NCBI GenBank assembly: GCA_021730285.1
Contig: CP082962.1
Location: forward strand, 2,356,001-2,420,000
Direction of reading: 5' to 3'
DNA from: Desulfovibrio sp. JY
GTDB taxonomy: Bacteria; Desulfobacterota; Desulfovibrionia; Desulfovibrionales; Desulfovibrionaceae
DNA length: 64,000 bases
Both the position numbers and the translations under genes were made by a program. A model generated the notes under the pieces. It was not told the DNA's origin. It searched no databases and was given only the letters and a program-made list of their open reading frames with translations. Positions 36,148-44,098 of the stretch are shown piece after piece. The first letter of the stretch is position 1; every line of letters begins with the position of its first letter.

Positions 36148-38061
36148 ATGAAAATGATTTCCCGACTCTTGTGCTGGGTTCTGCTTTGGCTTGTGATCCC
36201 GGTTGCGACGTGTCCGGCCGCCGGCTTCGGCGTCGCGCGCGACAACGGCGTTTCCTGGCTGACGCTGCCCGGCGGGCCGCGCTTTTTCTCCATCGGCGCG
36301 GATACGGTCAACGGCGGCGACGTCAATTACAAGGACCACGGCTACTATTATAAAAACGCCTACCCCGATGCGGCGGCCTGGGCGGCGGATACCCAGAAGC
36401 GCCTCTACGCCTGGCGCTTCAATACGCGCGGCGGCTGGTCCGATCCGACGACGGCCATGACCCTGCCGCTGGTCGCGGAAATCGACCTTGGTCGCAACGC
36501 GCGCCTGCACTGGTTCGATCCCTTCGCCCCGGACGCCCTGGAAAAGACCATCGCCACGGCGCGCCGGCTCGTCGCGCCCTACAAGGACAATCCCGCCGTC
36601 ATCGGCTACTTCACGGACAACGAGGTGGGCTGGTGGAACGCGCCGCTTTTCCGCTGGTACCTCGGCAACGAGTGGGCCGTGTATACCAAGCGCGTTCTCT
36701 GGCGCATGATCCATGACCACTACCAGGGCAAGTGGGACCGGCTGCTGGCCGATTTCGTTCCCGGCGAAGGCGTCGCCTCCTTCGAGGACCTCAAGAAGGG
36801 CGGGGCGGTGCTGCACCTGCGTCCGGGCGGCCAGGGCATCCATCTCATCCAGCAATTCACCGCCACCTGCGCCGGCCGGTATTACGAGCTGGTCTACAAG
36901 GCCCTCAAGACCGTGGACCCGGACCGGCTGGTCATGGGCGACCGGCTGCCGCTCTACTACAACCAGGACGCGGTGCTGGCCTCGCGCGGCTATCTGGACG
37001 TCCTTTCCACCAACTACAACGTGGACACTCCGGACGGCTGGGTCGCGCCGTATTATTTCGACGGCCTGGCCAAGCTGACGCCCGCGCCGGTGCTTATTTC
37101 GGAGTTTTTCTTCGCGGCCAACGAGAACCGGTCCGGCAACGTCAACAACGGCCACCTGATGCACGTGCAGACCCAGGCCGAGCGCGCGGCCGGCGCGGCG
37201 GCGGCGGTGCGCCATTTCGCGGCCTTCAAGAATATCGCCGGCATCCACTGGTTCCAGTATTACGACGAACCCTCGGGCGGACGCGGCGACGGAGAGAATT
37301 TCAACATGGGGCTGGTGGACATCCACAACAAGCCCTACGAACGCCTCACCGCCGCCCTGGCCAAGGCCAACGCCGCGGTCCCGGCCATCCATGCCGCAAG
37401 TGCCGCGACCCGCACCCCGTCCCAGCCGGCGGTGATCCCCATCCATCCGGCCAAGGCGGCCGTGAACGTGACCGACGATTCCCTGGCCGACTGGTCGGAC
37501 AAGGCCGAAACGCGCCTGCCCTGGTTTCACGTGCCCGCGCCGCATGTGCCCTTTGGCGACGTGCATCTTTCCTGGAGCTCGGGCAGCCTCAACCTGTTCA
37601 ATCTGGCCCAGAACTACGCCGACCTGTTTTTACTGGCCCACAACGGCGACTTTCCGATGTCCGAGACCTACCAGATCCACCTGGAGGTCGACGCCGGAGC
37701 CGGTCTGAAACATTTCGCCGCCTGCCTCGAGCCGCGCCCCCATTCCAAGTACAAAGGCCGCTTCGAGCTCGTGCCCCGGCTTTTCGCGGTGGACGACCAG
37801 GGGAGGCTCACGGAGATCCCGGCCAAGGGCATCGTCCAGGTCCTGGACAAACCCCTGCCGCACATTGCCGTGGAGATGCGGCTGCCGGCCAGACTGCTCG
37901 GCGTGGACAAGCTTGCGCCCGGCATGCCGCTTAAGATGACGATTTACGCAACGACGTTTTACAGGGAAATGACCATGACCCTGGGCGCCGCGCCCACAGG
38001 CCACGGCAAGCGCGGCGCGGCCCGGATTCTGCCCGCGGCTGCCGTCCTTTCGGGGAACTAG
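36148..38061 (+). CDS. Secreted glycoside hydrolase, clan GH-A (agarase/GH42-like)
   Basis: The 637-residue protein has a Sec signal peptide (cleavage about residue 25, PAAG). A TIM-barrel domain follows (about 30-400): FNTRGGWSDPTT, acid/base Glu159 in GYFTDNEVGWW, and nucleophile Glu319 in PVLISEFFFAANE. This pattern recalls agarase- or beta-galactosidase-like GH families. The C-terminal part (about 440-610) resembles a beta-sandwich carbohydrate-binding module of the CBM9/DOMON type. It may trim or recycle the glycan made by this region. The open frame begins at 36076 inside the toxin gene; the ATG at 36148 begins the signal peptide. Confidence 0.78.
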   Translation: MKMISRLLCWVLLWLVIPVATCPAAGFGVARDNGVSWLTLPGGPRFFSIGADTVNGGDVNYKDHGYYYKNAYPDAAAWAADTQKRLYAWRFNTRGGWSDPTTAMTLPLVAEIDLGRNARLHWFDPFAPDALEKTIATARRLVAPYKDNPAVIGYFTDNEVGWWNAPLFRWYLGNEWAVYTKRVLWRMIHDHYQGKWDRLLADFVPGEGVASFEDLKKGGAVLHLRPGGQGIHLIQQFTATCAGRYYELVYKALKTVDPDRLVMGDRLPLYYNQDAVLASRGYLDVLSTNYNVDTPDGWVAPYYFDGLAKLTPAPVLISEFFFAANENRSGNVNNGHLMHVQTQAERAAGAAAAVRHFAAFKNIAGIHWFQYYDEPSGGRGDGENFNMGLVDIHNKPYERLTAALAKANAAVPAIHAASAATRTPSQPAVIPIHPAKAAVNVTDDSLADWSDKAETRLPWFHVPAPHVPFGDVHLSWSSGSLNLFNLAQNYADLFLLAHNGDFPMSETYQIHLEVDAGAGLKHFAACLEPRPHSKYKGRFELVPRLFAVDDQGRLTEIPAKGIVQVLDKPLPHIAVEMRLPARLLGVDKLAPGMPLKMTIYATTFYREMTMTLGAAPTGHGKRGAARILPAAAVLSGN

Positions 38062-38215
38062 GTTGCAGGGATGGGGAAAAACGTGCGGGAGTGGCAAACC
38101 CTTTCAAAAGTGTTCTCTCCTCTCGCGCTCTCCCCTTCCTCAATTTTTCAGGGTGTTAGTGACAACTTCTCTTCCATGGGACAACGTCAGATCTTAACGT
38201 GAAGGAACACCGAAC

Positions 38216-39220
38216 ATGGCCACGAACATTCTCGTTACCGGGGGCGCCGGCTACATCGGCTCCCATACCTGCAAGGCGCTCAAAGCGGCCGGGTTCACCC
38301 CCGTCACCTTCGACAACATGGTTTACGGCCACGACTGGGCCGTCAATTGGGGCCCGCTGGTGCGCGGGGATATCCTCAACAAGGGTGAACTCGACGAGGT
38401 CTTCGCCGAATACAAGCCCGTTGCCGTGCTCCATTTCGCCGCTTTTGCCTATGTCGGCGAATCCGTGACCGATCCCGAGAAGTATTACCGCAACAATGTG
38501 GCCGGATCGCTGTCGCTATTATCGGCCATGCGCCGGGCCGGCTGCAAGCATATCGTCTTCTCCAGCACCTGCGCCACCTACGGCGCGCCCGAGCGGGTGC
38601 CCCTGACCGAGGATCATCCCCTGCGCCCCTTGAGCCCCTACGGCACGAGCAAGCTCATGATCGAGCAGATGCTGCGGGACTTCGACGCGGCCTACGGCAT
38701 GACCTACACGGCGCTTCGCTACTTCAACGCGGCCGGGGCCGACCCGGACGGCGAGATCGGCGAGGACCACAATCCCGAGACCCACCTCATTCCCCTGGTC
38801 ATTGCCGCGGCGCTCGGCCGCATCCCCCGGGTGGAGGTCTTCGGCACCGATTACCCCACGCCCGACGGCACGGCCGTGCGCGACTACATCCACATCGCCG
38901 ACCTGGCCGAGGCCCATATCCTGGCCGTCAAAAAGCTGCTCGATGGCGGCAAAAGCGCTATCTACAACCTGGGCACCGGCACGGGCAATTCCGTGCGCGA
39001 GGTGATCCGGGCCGTGGAGAAGGTGTCGGGCAAGCCCGTGCCCATGGTGGAAGGGCCGCGCCGGGCCGGAGACTCGCCGGGGCTGTATGCCGATTCCGGG
39101 GCGATCATCCGCGAGCTCGGCTGGCAGCCCAAGTATATGAATCTGGAAGCCATCGTGGAGACGGCCTGGCGCTGGCATGTTGCCCACGTGCCCGGCAAAA
39201 TCAGTTGCAATATCCGCTAG
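38216..39220 (+). CDS. galE: UDP-glucose 4-epimerase
   Basis: The 334-residue extended SDR protein interconverts UDP-glucose and UDP-galactose. It has the NAD-binding GGAGYIGSHT near residue 9, the catalytic S-x-Y-x3-K set (Ser of FSSTCATYG, and YGTSK near 142), and the sugar-binding RYFNAAGADPDGEIGE and RDYIHIADLAEAH. Length is normal for GalE. GAAGGA precedes the ATG. It likely supplies nucleotide sugar to the neighbouring glycosyltransferases. Confidence 0.92.
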   Translation: MATNILVTGGAGYIGSHTCKALKAAGFTPVTFDNMVYGHDWAVNWGPLVRGDILNKGELDEVFAEYKPVAVLHFAAFAYVGESVTDPEKYYRNNVAGSLSLLSAMRRAGCKHIVFSSTCATYGAPERVPLTEDHPLRPLSPYGTSKLMIEQMLRDFDAAYGMTYTALRYFNAAGADPDGEIGEDHNPETHLIPLVIAAALGRIPRVEVFGTDYPTPDGTAVRDYIHIADLAEAHILAVKKLLDGGKSAIYNLGTGTGNSVREVIRAVEKVSGKPVPMVEGPRRAGDSPGLYADSGAIIRELGWQPKYMNLEAIVETAWRWHVAHVPGKISCNIR

Positions 39221-39263
39221 GGCAGGTACAGAAAAAGAAAACTGTACTTGAAGGGGGGGCGGC

Positions 39264-39539
39264 ATGGACTACGTTGCGCTGGGCATCGATTTTCATTCCA
39301 TCCGCAACAAGAACGAGGAACGGGTCATCGACCTCCTGCCCGAGGTGTTGGCAGAATTCCCCGATTGCCGCCCCACCCGGACCAATGTCGAGGACATCTA
39401 CGCCCTGACGCTGAACCTGCTCCCGGCCCGCTATACCCAGTCCGTGACCCTGGTCATTGACGAGCCCGTTACCGACGACGCCATCCGCCTGCGGCTGCGC
39501 GAAGCCATCCGCACCGTCCGCGCTCGACCGAATTTGTGA
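39264..39539 (+). CDS. ComFB-domain protein
   Basis: The 91-residue protein matches the late-competence ComFB family: RNKNEERVIDLLPEVLAEF, then DIYALTLNLLPARYTQS. In other bacteria ComFB-like proteins bind cyclic di-nucleotides and act as small receptors. A link between c-di-nucleotide signals and the adjacent glycan genes is plausible but inferred. The gene lies 43 bases after galE with AGGGGGG before the ATG and is followed by a terminator-like pair. Confidence 0.78.
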   Translation: MDYVALGIDFHSIRNKNEERVIDLLPEVLAEFPDCRPTRTNVEDIYALTLNLLPARYTQSVTLVIDEPVTDDAIRLRLREAIRTVRARPNL

Positions 39540-39561
39540 GAGAAGAGTTTTTAAAAAGCTG

Positions 39562-39727
39562 CCGGGGGGAAACCTTTCTAAAGAAAGGTTCTCCCCCCGG
39601 ACCCCCTTTCCAAAGACTTATAACGGTTACAGAGTGTTATCGCTGTCACACCTGTAACCATTGAAAGTTTTGGGGAGGGGAGAGCGCGAGAGGGGGACAC
39701 TTTTTTCAAAAAGGGTCCCCCTCTCGC
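39562..39727. repeat. Tail-to-tail pair of terminator-like hairpins
   Basis: Hairpins at 39562-39600 (CCGGGGGGAAACCTTTCT arms) and 39686-39727 (GCGAGAGGGGGACAC arms) flank a spacer with GGTTACA and TGTAACC. Facing tails are CCCCCTTTCCAAAGACTTAT and AAAGTTTTGGGGAGGGG. They would end the ComFB transcript (plus) and the YjbQ transcript (minus). The unit is an inverted version of the one at 15952. Confidence 0.78.
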
Positions 39728-39746
39728 ATTCTCTTTTCCTCTCCAC

Positions 39747-40142
39747 CTATTGACCGAGCCACTGGGCCCAGACCTTGCGGTTCCTGGGGCCGTCCCATTC
39801 GCACAGAAAGATTCCCTGCCAGGTGCCGAGCATGATGCGGCCGGCTGCCACGATGAGCGTGAGCGACGGGCCGACCAAGGTCGCCTTGACGTGGGCATCG
39901 CTGTTGCCCTCGACGTGTCGGTAGCCGGCGTCCCGGGGCAGCAGCCGTCCCATGGCCGCGACCATGTCGGCGGCCACGTCCGGGTCGGCGTCCTCGTTGA
40001 CGGTGAGCCCGGCGGTGGTGTGGGGACAGAAGACGACCAGCGCGCCGTCGCGCCAGCCCCTGGCGTCCACGAGTTCCTGCAGGGCGCTTGTCAGGCGGAT
40101 GAGTTCTTCGCGGCGAGTGGTGTGCACCTCGAAGGTTTCCAT
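39747..40142 (-). CDS. YjbQ/UPF0047 family protein
   Basis: The 131-residue protein shows the family signature FCPHTTAGLTVNEDADPDVAADM, HVEGNSDAHVKATLVGPS and LGTWQGIFLCEWDGPRNRKV. YjbQ proteins have weak thiamine-phosphate-synthase activity; their main role is not settled. The conserved His and Asp residues form a small acidic pocket. It starts 14 bases after cobM on the same strand, with AGGAGG upstream, so it ends the cobL-cobM operon. Confidence 0.88.
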   Translation of the reverse strand: METFEVHTTRREELIRLTSALQELVDARGWRDGALVVFCPHTTAGLTVNEDADPDVAADMVAAMGRLLPRDAGYRHVEGNSDAHVKATLVGPSLTLIVAAGRIMLGTWQGIFLCEWDGPRNRKVWAQWLGQ

Positions 40143-40156
40143 ATGGTGAACCTCCT

Positions 40157-40942
40157 TTAGCCGTCGTCGCGGACCGGACGGAATCCGTGACCGAAGGACG
40201 GGTCGTAGAGTTTGGAGCATGTCCCCTGGCCGAGCCCGGGCAGCACCAAGAAAAGGGTTTGCCGGTCGACGCCGGCCTGACGCACCGTTTCGGCCAGGGT
40301 GGCGACGGTGGCCCACAGGCGTTTTTCCCCGGGCCAGCCCAGGCGGTGGGCGATGGCGACCGGCGTGGCCTCGGGCAGTCCCGCCTCGCGCAGGGCGGCG
40401 GCCACGCCCTCGGGATCGCCGGCCGAGAGGTAGATGGCCAGGGAGGTTTTGTGCGCGGCCAGCGCGGCCAGGGATTCGCCCGGCGGCATGGGCGTGCGCC
40501 CGGCGAGCCGGGTCAGGATCAGGCTCTGGGTCGTCTCCGGTTCGGTTACGGAGACGCCGAAGGCGGCTGCCGCGGCCGAGGCCGAGGTGACGCCGGGAAT
40601 GACCTGATAGGGGATGCCCGCGGCGGCCAGGAGCCGGGTTTGTTCGGACAGCGCGCCGTACAGGGCCGGGTCGCCGGTATGCACCCGGGCGGCGATGCCC
40701 CCGGCGCGCACGGCGTCTACGAGCAGGGCATGGGTCTCGGCCAGGGTCAGCGGCGCGGAATCGACCACCCGCGCCTCTTTTTTGGCCAAGGCCACCACGG
40801 CCGGCGACACCAGCGAGCCGGCGTAAAGGACCAGATCGGCCCGGCCGATGATCCGGGCGGCCTTGACCGTGAGCAGGTCCGGGTCGCCGGGGCCGGCTCC
40901 GATGAAATAGACGCCGCAAGGGACGTCGGGCGCGTCAGTCAT
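40157..40942 (-). CDS. cobM: Precorrin-4 C11-methyltransferase (CobM/CbiF)
   Basis: The 261-residue SAM-dependent enzyme methylates C-11 of (cobalt-)precorrin-4 in corrin ring synthesis. Motifs are YFIGAGPGDPDLLTVKA, LVLYAGSLVSPAV, RVHTGDPALYGALSEQ and VIPGVTSASAAAAAFG. Desulfovibrio uses the anaerobic route, so cobalt-precorrin-4 is the probable substrate. The gene overlaps cobL by 8 bases. Confidence 0.93.
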   Translation of the reverse strand: MTDAPDVPCGVYFIGAGPGDPDLLTVKAARIIGRADLVLYAGSLVSPAVVALAKKEARVVDSAPLTLAETHALLVDAVRAGGIAARVHTGDPALYGALSEQTRLLAAAGIPYQVIPGVTSASAAAAAFGVSVTEPETTQSLILTRLAGRTPMPPGESLAALAAHKTSLAIYLSAGDPEGVAAALREAGLPEATPVAIAHRLGWPGEKRLWATVATLAETVRQAGVDRQTLFLVLPGLGQGTCSKLYDPSFGHGFRPVRDDG

Positions 40943-42164
40943 GGCAGGATTCCTTGACGGCGGTCAGGACGAAAACGGGGTTGTCGGCGCAAAGGCGCAG
41001 GTCCCCGGCCAGGGGCACGGCTGTTTCCGCCCGCATCTGCGTGAGCGTTACGGGCCAGCCCAGGGCGCGAAGCGTTTCCAGGGCGCTGTGCAGGCTGCCG
41101 AGCAGCACGCAGTTGGCGACCAGCCTGCCGCCGGGGCGCAGCCGCCGGCACAGTCCGGGCAGCAGATCCGGCGCGCCGGTCAGGCCGCCGCCGATGAAAA
41201 TGCGGTCCGGGTCCGGCAGCCCGGCCAGGACGTCCGGGGCTTCGCCGGCAACCGGTGTCACGGTCAGCGCGCCGGTGCGGCGGATGTTGTCCATAAGCAG
41301 CGCATGCCGGGCCGGATCGCGCTCCACGGCGAAGACCGGGCCGCCGACGTTTAAAAGAGACGCTTCCAGGGCCATGGCCCCGGTTCCGGCTCCCACGTCC
41401 CAGACGACGTCCCACGGGCGCGGTGCGAGCCCGGCCAGGGACACGGCCCGCACCGGGATTTTGGTGAAGACGCGGTCGTGGCGCAAAAGGGCCTCGTCGG
41501 CGAGGCCCAGGCTGAGCGCGATTTCGGGCGGGCGCGTACGTTCGACAATCACGAGGTTGAGCGGGGAACATTCGAGTCTGGCGGCGTCGGCGAGAGGCAG
41601 GCTGTGGCGGCGCTCTCCGGGCAGGCCCATCTCCTCCAGCACGTGCAGCGTAAAGGCGTCGCCGCCGCGCGCAAGGAGCTCGCCGGCGATGACGGCCGGG
41701 GTGTTGACGGCGTCGGTGTAGACCGCTGCCGCGCCGTGGCGGACGAGGGCGGCGAAAAGGGGCGTCAGGTCGTTGCGGCCATGGAGCGAGACGGCCGGGA
41801 GATCCTGCCAGGGCCGGCCCAGGCGGGCGGCGGCGGCTCCGACGGCGGTGACGCCCGGGTAAAAGGTCAGGCGCTCGGACCCGAACCGCTCGACCAGCAG
41901 GCGGCCGATGCCGAAAAAAAGCGGGTCCCCGTCGGCCAGCACGCAGACCGCCTCGCCGCTGTCGGCTGCGGCCATAATGGCGTCGCATACGGCGGCAAGG
42001 GAACCGGTAATGGGGATGCGGCGTGCGGGATGGTCCGGGAAAAGGGCAAGCTGGCGGGCGCCGCCGACCAGCACGTCGGCCCCGGTCAGGGTGTTGGCCG
42101 GTTCCGGGGCCAGCCATGGCCGGCCGATGCCGCAGCCGATGACGGCGATGCGCTTCGGGGTCAT
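40935..42164 (-). CDS. cobL: Precorrin-6Y C5,15-methyltransferase, CbiE-CbiT fusion
   Basis: The 409-residue protein joins a CbiE-type methyltransferase (about 1-205; VIGCGIGRPW, ADGDPLFFGIG, FYPGVTAVGAAAARLG) to a CbiT-type C15-methyltransferase/decarboxylase (about 215-400; WDVGAGTGAMALEASLL, FIGGGL). It carries out the C-5 and C-15 methylations and C-12 decarboxylation of the corrin pathway. The frame extends 19 codons upstream, but the ATG at 42164 starts the conserved fold and has GGAGAGGA upstream. Confidence 0.92.
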   Translation of the reverse strand: MTPKRIAVIGCGIGRPWLAPEPANTLTGADVLVGGARQLALFPDHPARRIPITGSLAAVCDAIMAAADSGEAVCVLADGDPLFFGIGRLLVERFGSERLTFYPGVTAVGAAAARLGRPWQDLPAVSLHGRNDLTPLFAALVRHGAAAVYTDAVNTPAVIAGELLARGGDAFTLHVLEEMGLPGERRHSLPLADAARLECSPLNLVIVERTRPPEIALSLGLADEALLRHDRVFTKIPVRAVSLAGLAPRPWDVVWDVGAGTGAMALEASLLNVGGPVFAVERDPARHALLMDNIRRTGALTVTPVAGEAPDVLAGLPDPDRIFIGGGLTGAPDLLPGLCRRLRPGGRLVANCVLLGSLHSALETLRALGWPVTLTQMRAETAVPLAGDLRLCADNPVFVLTAVKESCHD

Positions 42165-42285
42165 GCCGGGTCCTCTCCAAACGTCATGCCCCCCTGTACG
42201 CGTGCGGGGGGCCGGGGTCAAAAGGGTGTTGCCCTTTTTGTGGCGCTGGGTCAGAAAAGTGCCATTGCGAAAAAAAGGAGGTGGT

Positions 42286-42990
42286 ATGCTCGATCAACGC
42301 GTTGGCGTCAGGTTCACGGGCGGGGCGATGGCGTCGCTTGGCTATACGCTGCTGTGCGCCGTGCTGGCGCTTTTCGTCATTCCGGCGGCCTGGGGCGTGG
42401 TGGCCTTTGCGGCCTGGTGGTGCGGCAGCCTTGTCTTTTCCGACGGCACCCGGGCGGAATTCACCGGCCGGGGCGGCAGCATCTGGCCGCTTTTTGCCGT
42501 GACGGTGTTCCTGGCCATTTTGCCCAGCTTCGTGACGGCGGGCATGGAACATAACATCAGGACAACTTCCGTTCAGTTGCTGCTCGTGTTGGCGCTGGTG
42601 CCGTTCGACGCGGCGGTCAAGTTGCCCATTTACCGCTGGCTGTTCGCGAACATCCGACTCGAACCCGGCGGCGCGCCCCGGTTCCACGGAAAATACCTGC
42701 CCTATCTCGGCTGGGTGCTGCTTTTATACGTCACGGCCCTGACCGTGGTGTTGTGGCCCTGGGTGGCCACGGGGCTCGTGCGCTGGTTTTGCGACAATCT
42801 CGAGGGCGACGGCTACGATGTCATGTTTGTGGGCACGGGCTGGGGGCTTCTCTGGCGCTCCGTCGTCTGGTTCGTCGGTTCCCTTTTCCTGATCCCCATT
42901 CCCTGGGTGCTGCGCTCCATGTACCGCTGGTGGACGGACAACCTCGAGCTTGTCCGCCATCCTGCCGACGTAACCTCCTTTCCCGCCTAA
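42286..42990 (+). CDS. Multi-pass membrane protein of unknown function
   Basis: The 234-residue protein has about five membrane segments (about 18-45, 62-80, 92-110, 140-165 and 195-215). A short motif, RAEFTGRGGSIW, is reminiscent of DUF898/YjgN-like proteins, but the match is too weak for a family call. It is the only plus-strand gene between the two corrinoid operons and converges with cbiD, 7 bases away. The ATG has AAGGAGG 6 bases upstream. Confidence 0.68.
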   Translation: MLDQRVGVRFTGGAMASLGYTLLCAVLALFVIPAAWGVVAFAAWWCGSLVFSDGTRAEFTGRGGSIWPLFAVTVFLAILPSFVTAGMEHNIRTTSVQLLLVLALVPFDAAVKLPIYRWLFANIRLEPGGAPRFHGKYLPYLGWVLLLYVTALTVVLWPWVATGLVRWFCDNLEGDGYDVMFVGTGWGLLWRSVVWFVGSLFLIPIPWVLRSMYRWWTDNLELVRHPADVTSFPA

Positions 42991-42997
42991 TCTTCCG

Positions 42998-44098
42998 TTA
43001 AAGGGGGCCAGGGGAGGCAGCGCCTCCCCTGGTCAGCATGACGCCGTCGAAGTCGAACACGACCAGCGTGATGGCCGGGGCGTCGCCGGCGAAGCGGCGC
43101 ATGTGGGCCAGCGCCTCGCCGGCAAGCAGTTCGGCCAGGGCGCGCTTGGCCTGGGGCGAGGGGGCGATCTCGAAGGCATGGCGGGCGGTATTGGCCGTGG
43201 CCGCCTGCCGCGCCAGATCCTCTGGCCAGCCGGCCAAGGCGCACCAGTCAGCCAGGGCGGAAAAATCGGTTTCCCCTTTATGGGCGTGGGTGTTGGCCAG
43301 CCCCTGGGCCATCTTGACCAGCTTGCCGGGGAAGGCGGCCCAGACGATGGCCGCGAAATCCCGTCTGGCCGCTTCCTCAAGGGCGAAGGCGAAGAAATCC
43401 GCCGCCTGGACGCAGGCCGTTTCCGGCAGATCGGGGTAAAGGCCCCGCAGATAGGCCTCGCTGCGCCGGCCGGTGGAAAAGCCGACCGTGCCATGGCCAA
43501 GCGCTTTGGCCACGTCGAGGGCTTCGGCGATGGAGGCCTTCCAGGCCTCATGGCTGAAGGGCCGCACGATGCCGGAGACGCCGAGGATGGAGATGCCGCC
43601 GACGATGCCCAGGCGCGGATTGAGCGTCCGCTTGGCGATGGCCTCGCCGCCTTCCACCGTGACCACGGCCGCCAGCCCGCCAGTATAACGGCATTCGTGC
43701 GCCGCCTCGGCCAGGGCGTCGAGGATCTGCCGGCGCGGCGCGGGATTGATGCCCGCCTGCCCGACCGGCACCGGCAGTCCCGGCAACGTTACCCGGCCAA
43801 CGCCCTCGCCGCCGTCGAGGCTGATCCCCGCTTCGGCCCGGCGCGTCACCCGGCAGCCGATGCGCGCGCCATGGGTCGCGTCCGGGTCGTCGCCGCCGTC
43901 CTTGATGACGTAGGCTGCGGCCCCATCCCCTTCGCGCCGCGCTTCGGCCACGGCCAGGGTCAGGCGGGAACCGTTCGGCAACGGCACGTCGATAGTCTCG
44001 GGCGTCCTGCCGCCCAGGAGCGTGAGCGCCGCCGCCTTGGCCGCGCCGGCCGCCGCCGTGCCGGTGGTGAAACCCTCGCGCAGTTTTTCCCCGGCCAT
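42998..44098 (-). CDS. cbiD: Cobalt-precorrin-5B C1-methyltransferase
   Basis: The 366-residue enzyme methylates C-1 of cobalt-precorrin-5B in the anaerobic corrin pathway. Motifs are LREGFTTGTAAAGAAKAA, DDPDATHGARI, YTGGLAAVVTVEGGEAIAKRTLNPRLGIVGGISILG and GFSTGRRSEAY. Its ATG overlaps the cobB stop (TGATG), so the two are coupled. The last residues (about TRGGAASPGPL) are encoded by a perfect hairpin at 43008-43032, suggesting that a repeat inserted at the gene's end. Confidence 0.92.
   Translation of the reverse strand: MAGEKLREGFTTGTAAAGAAKAAALTLLGGRTPETIDVPLPNGSRLTLAVAEARREGDGAAAYVIKDGGDDPDATHGARIGCRVTRRAEAGISLDGGEGVGRVTLPGLPVPVGQAGINPAPRRQILDALAEAAHECRYTGGLAAVVTVEGGEAIAKRTLNPRLGIVGGISILGVSGIVRPFSHEAWKASIAEALDVAKALGHGTVGFSTGRRSEAYLRGLYPDLPETACVQAADFFAFALEEAARRDFAAIVWAAFPGKLVKMAQGLANTHAHKGETDFSALADWCALAGWPEDLARQAATANTARHAFEIAPSPQAKRALAELLAGEALAHMRRFAGDAPAITLVVFDFDGVMLTRGGAASPGPL
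43008..43032 (-). repeat. Hairpin inside the cbiD 3' end
   Basis: CCAGGGGAGGC pairs with GCCTCCCCTGG around a 3-base loop. The hairpin lies within the coding region, just before the TAA at 42998-43000. Confidence 0.7.
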
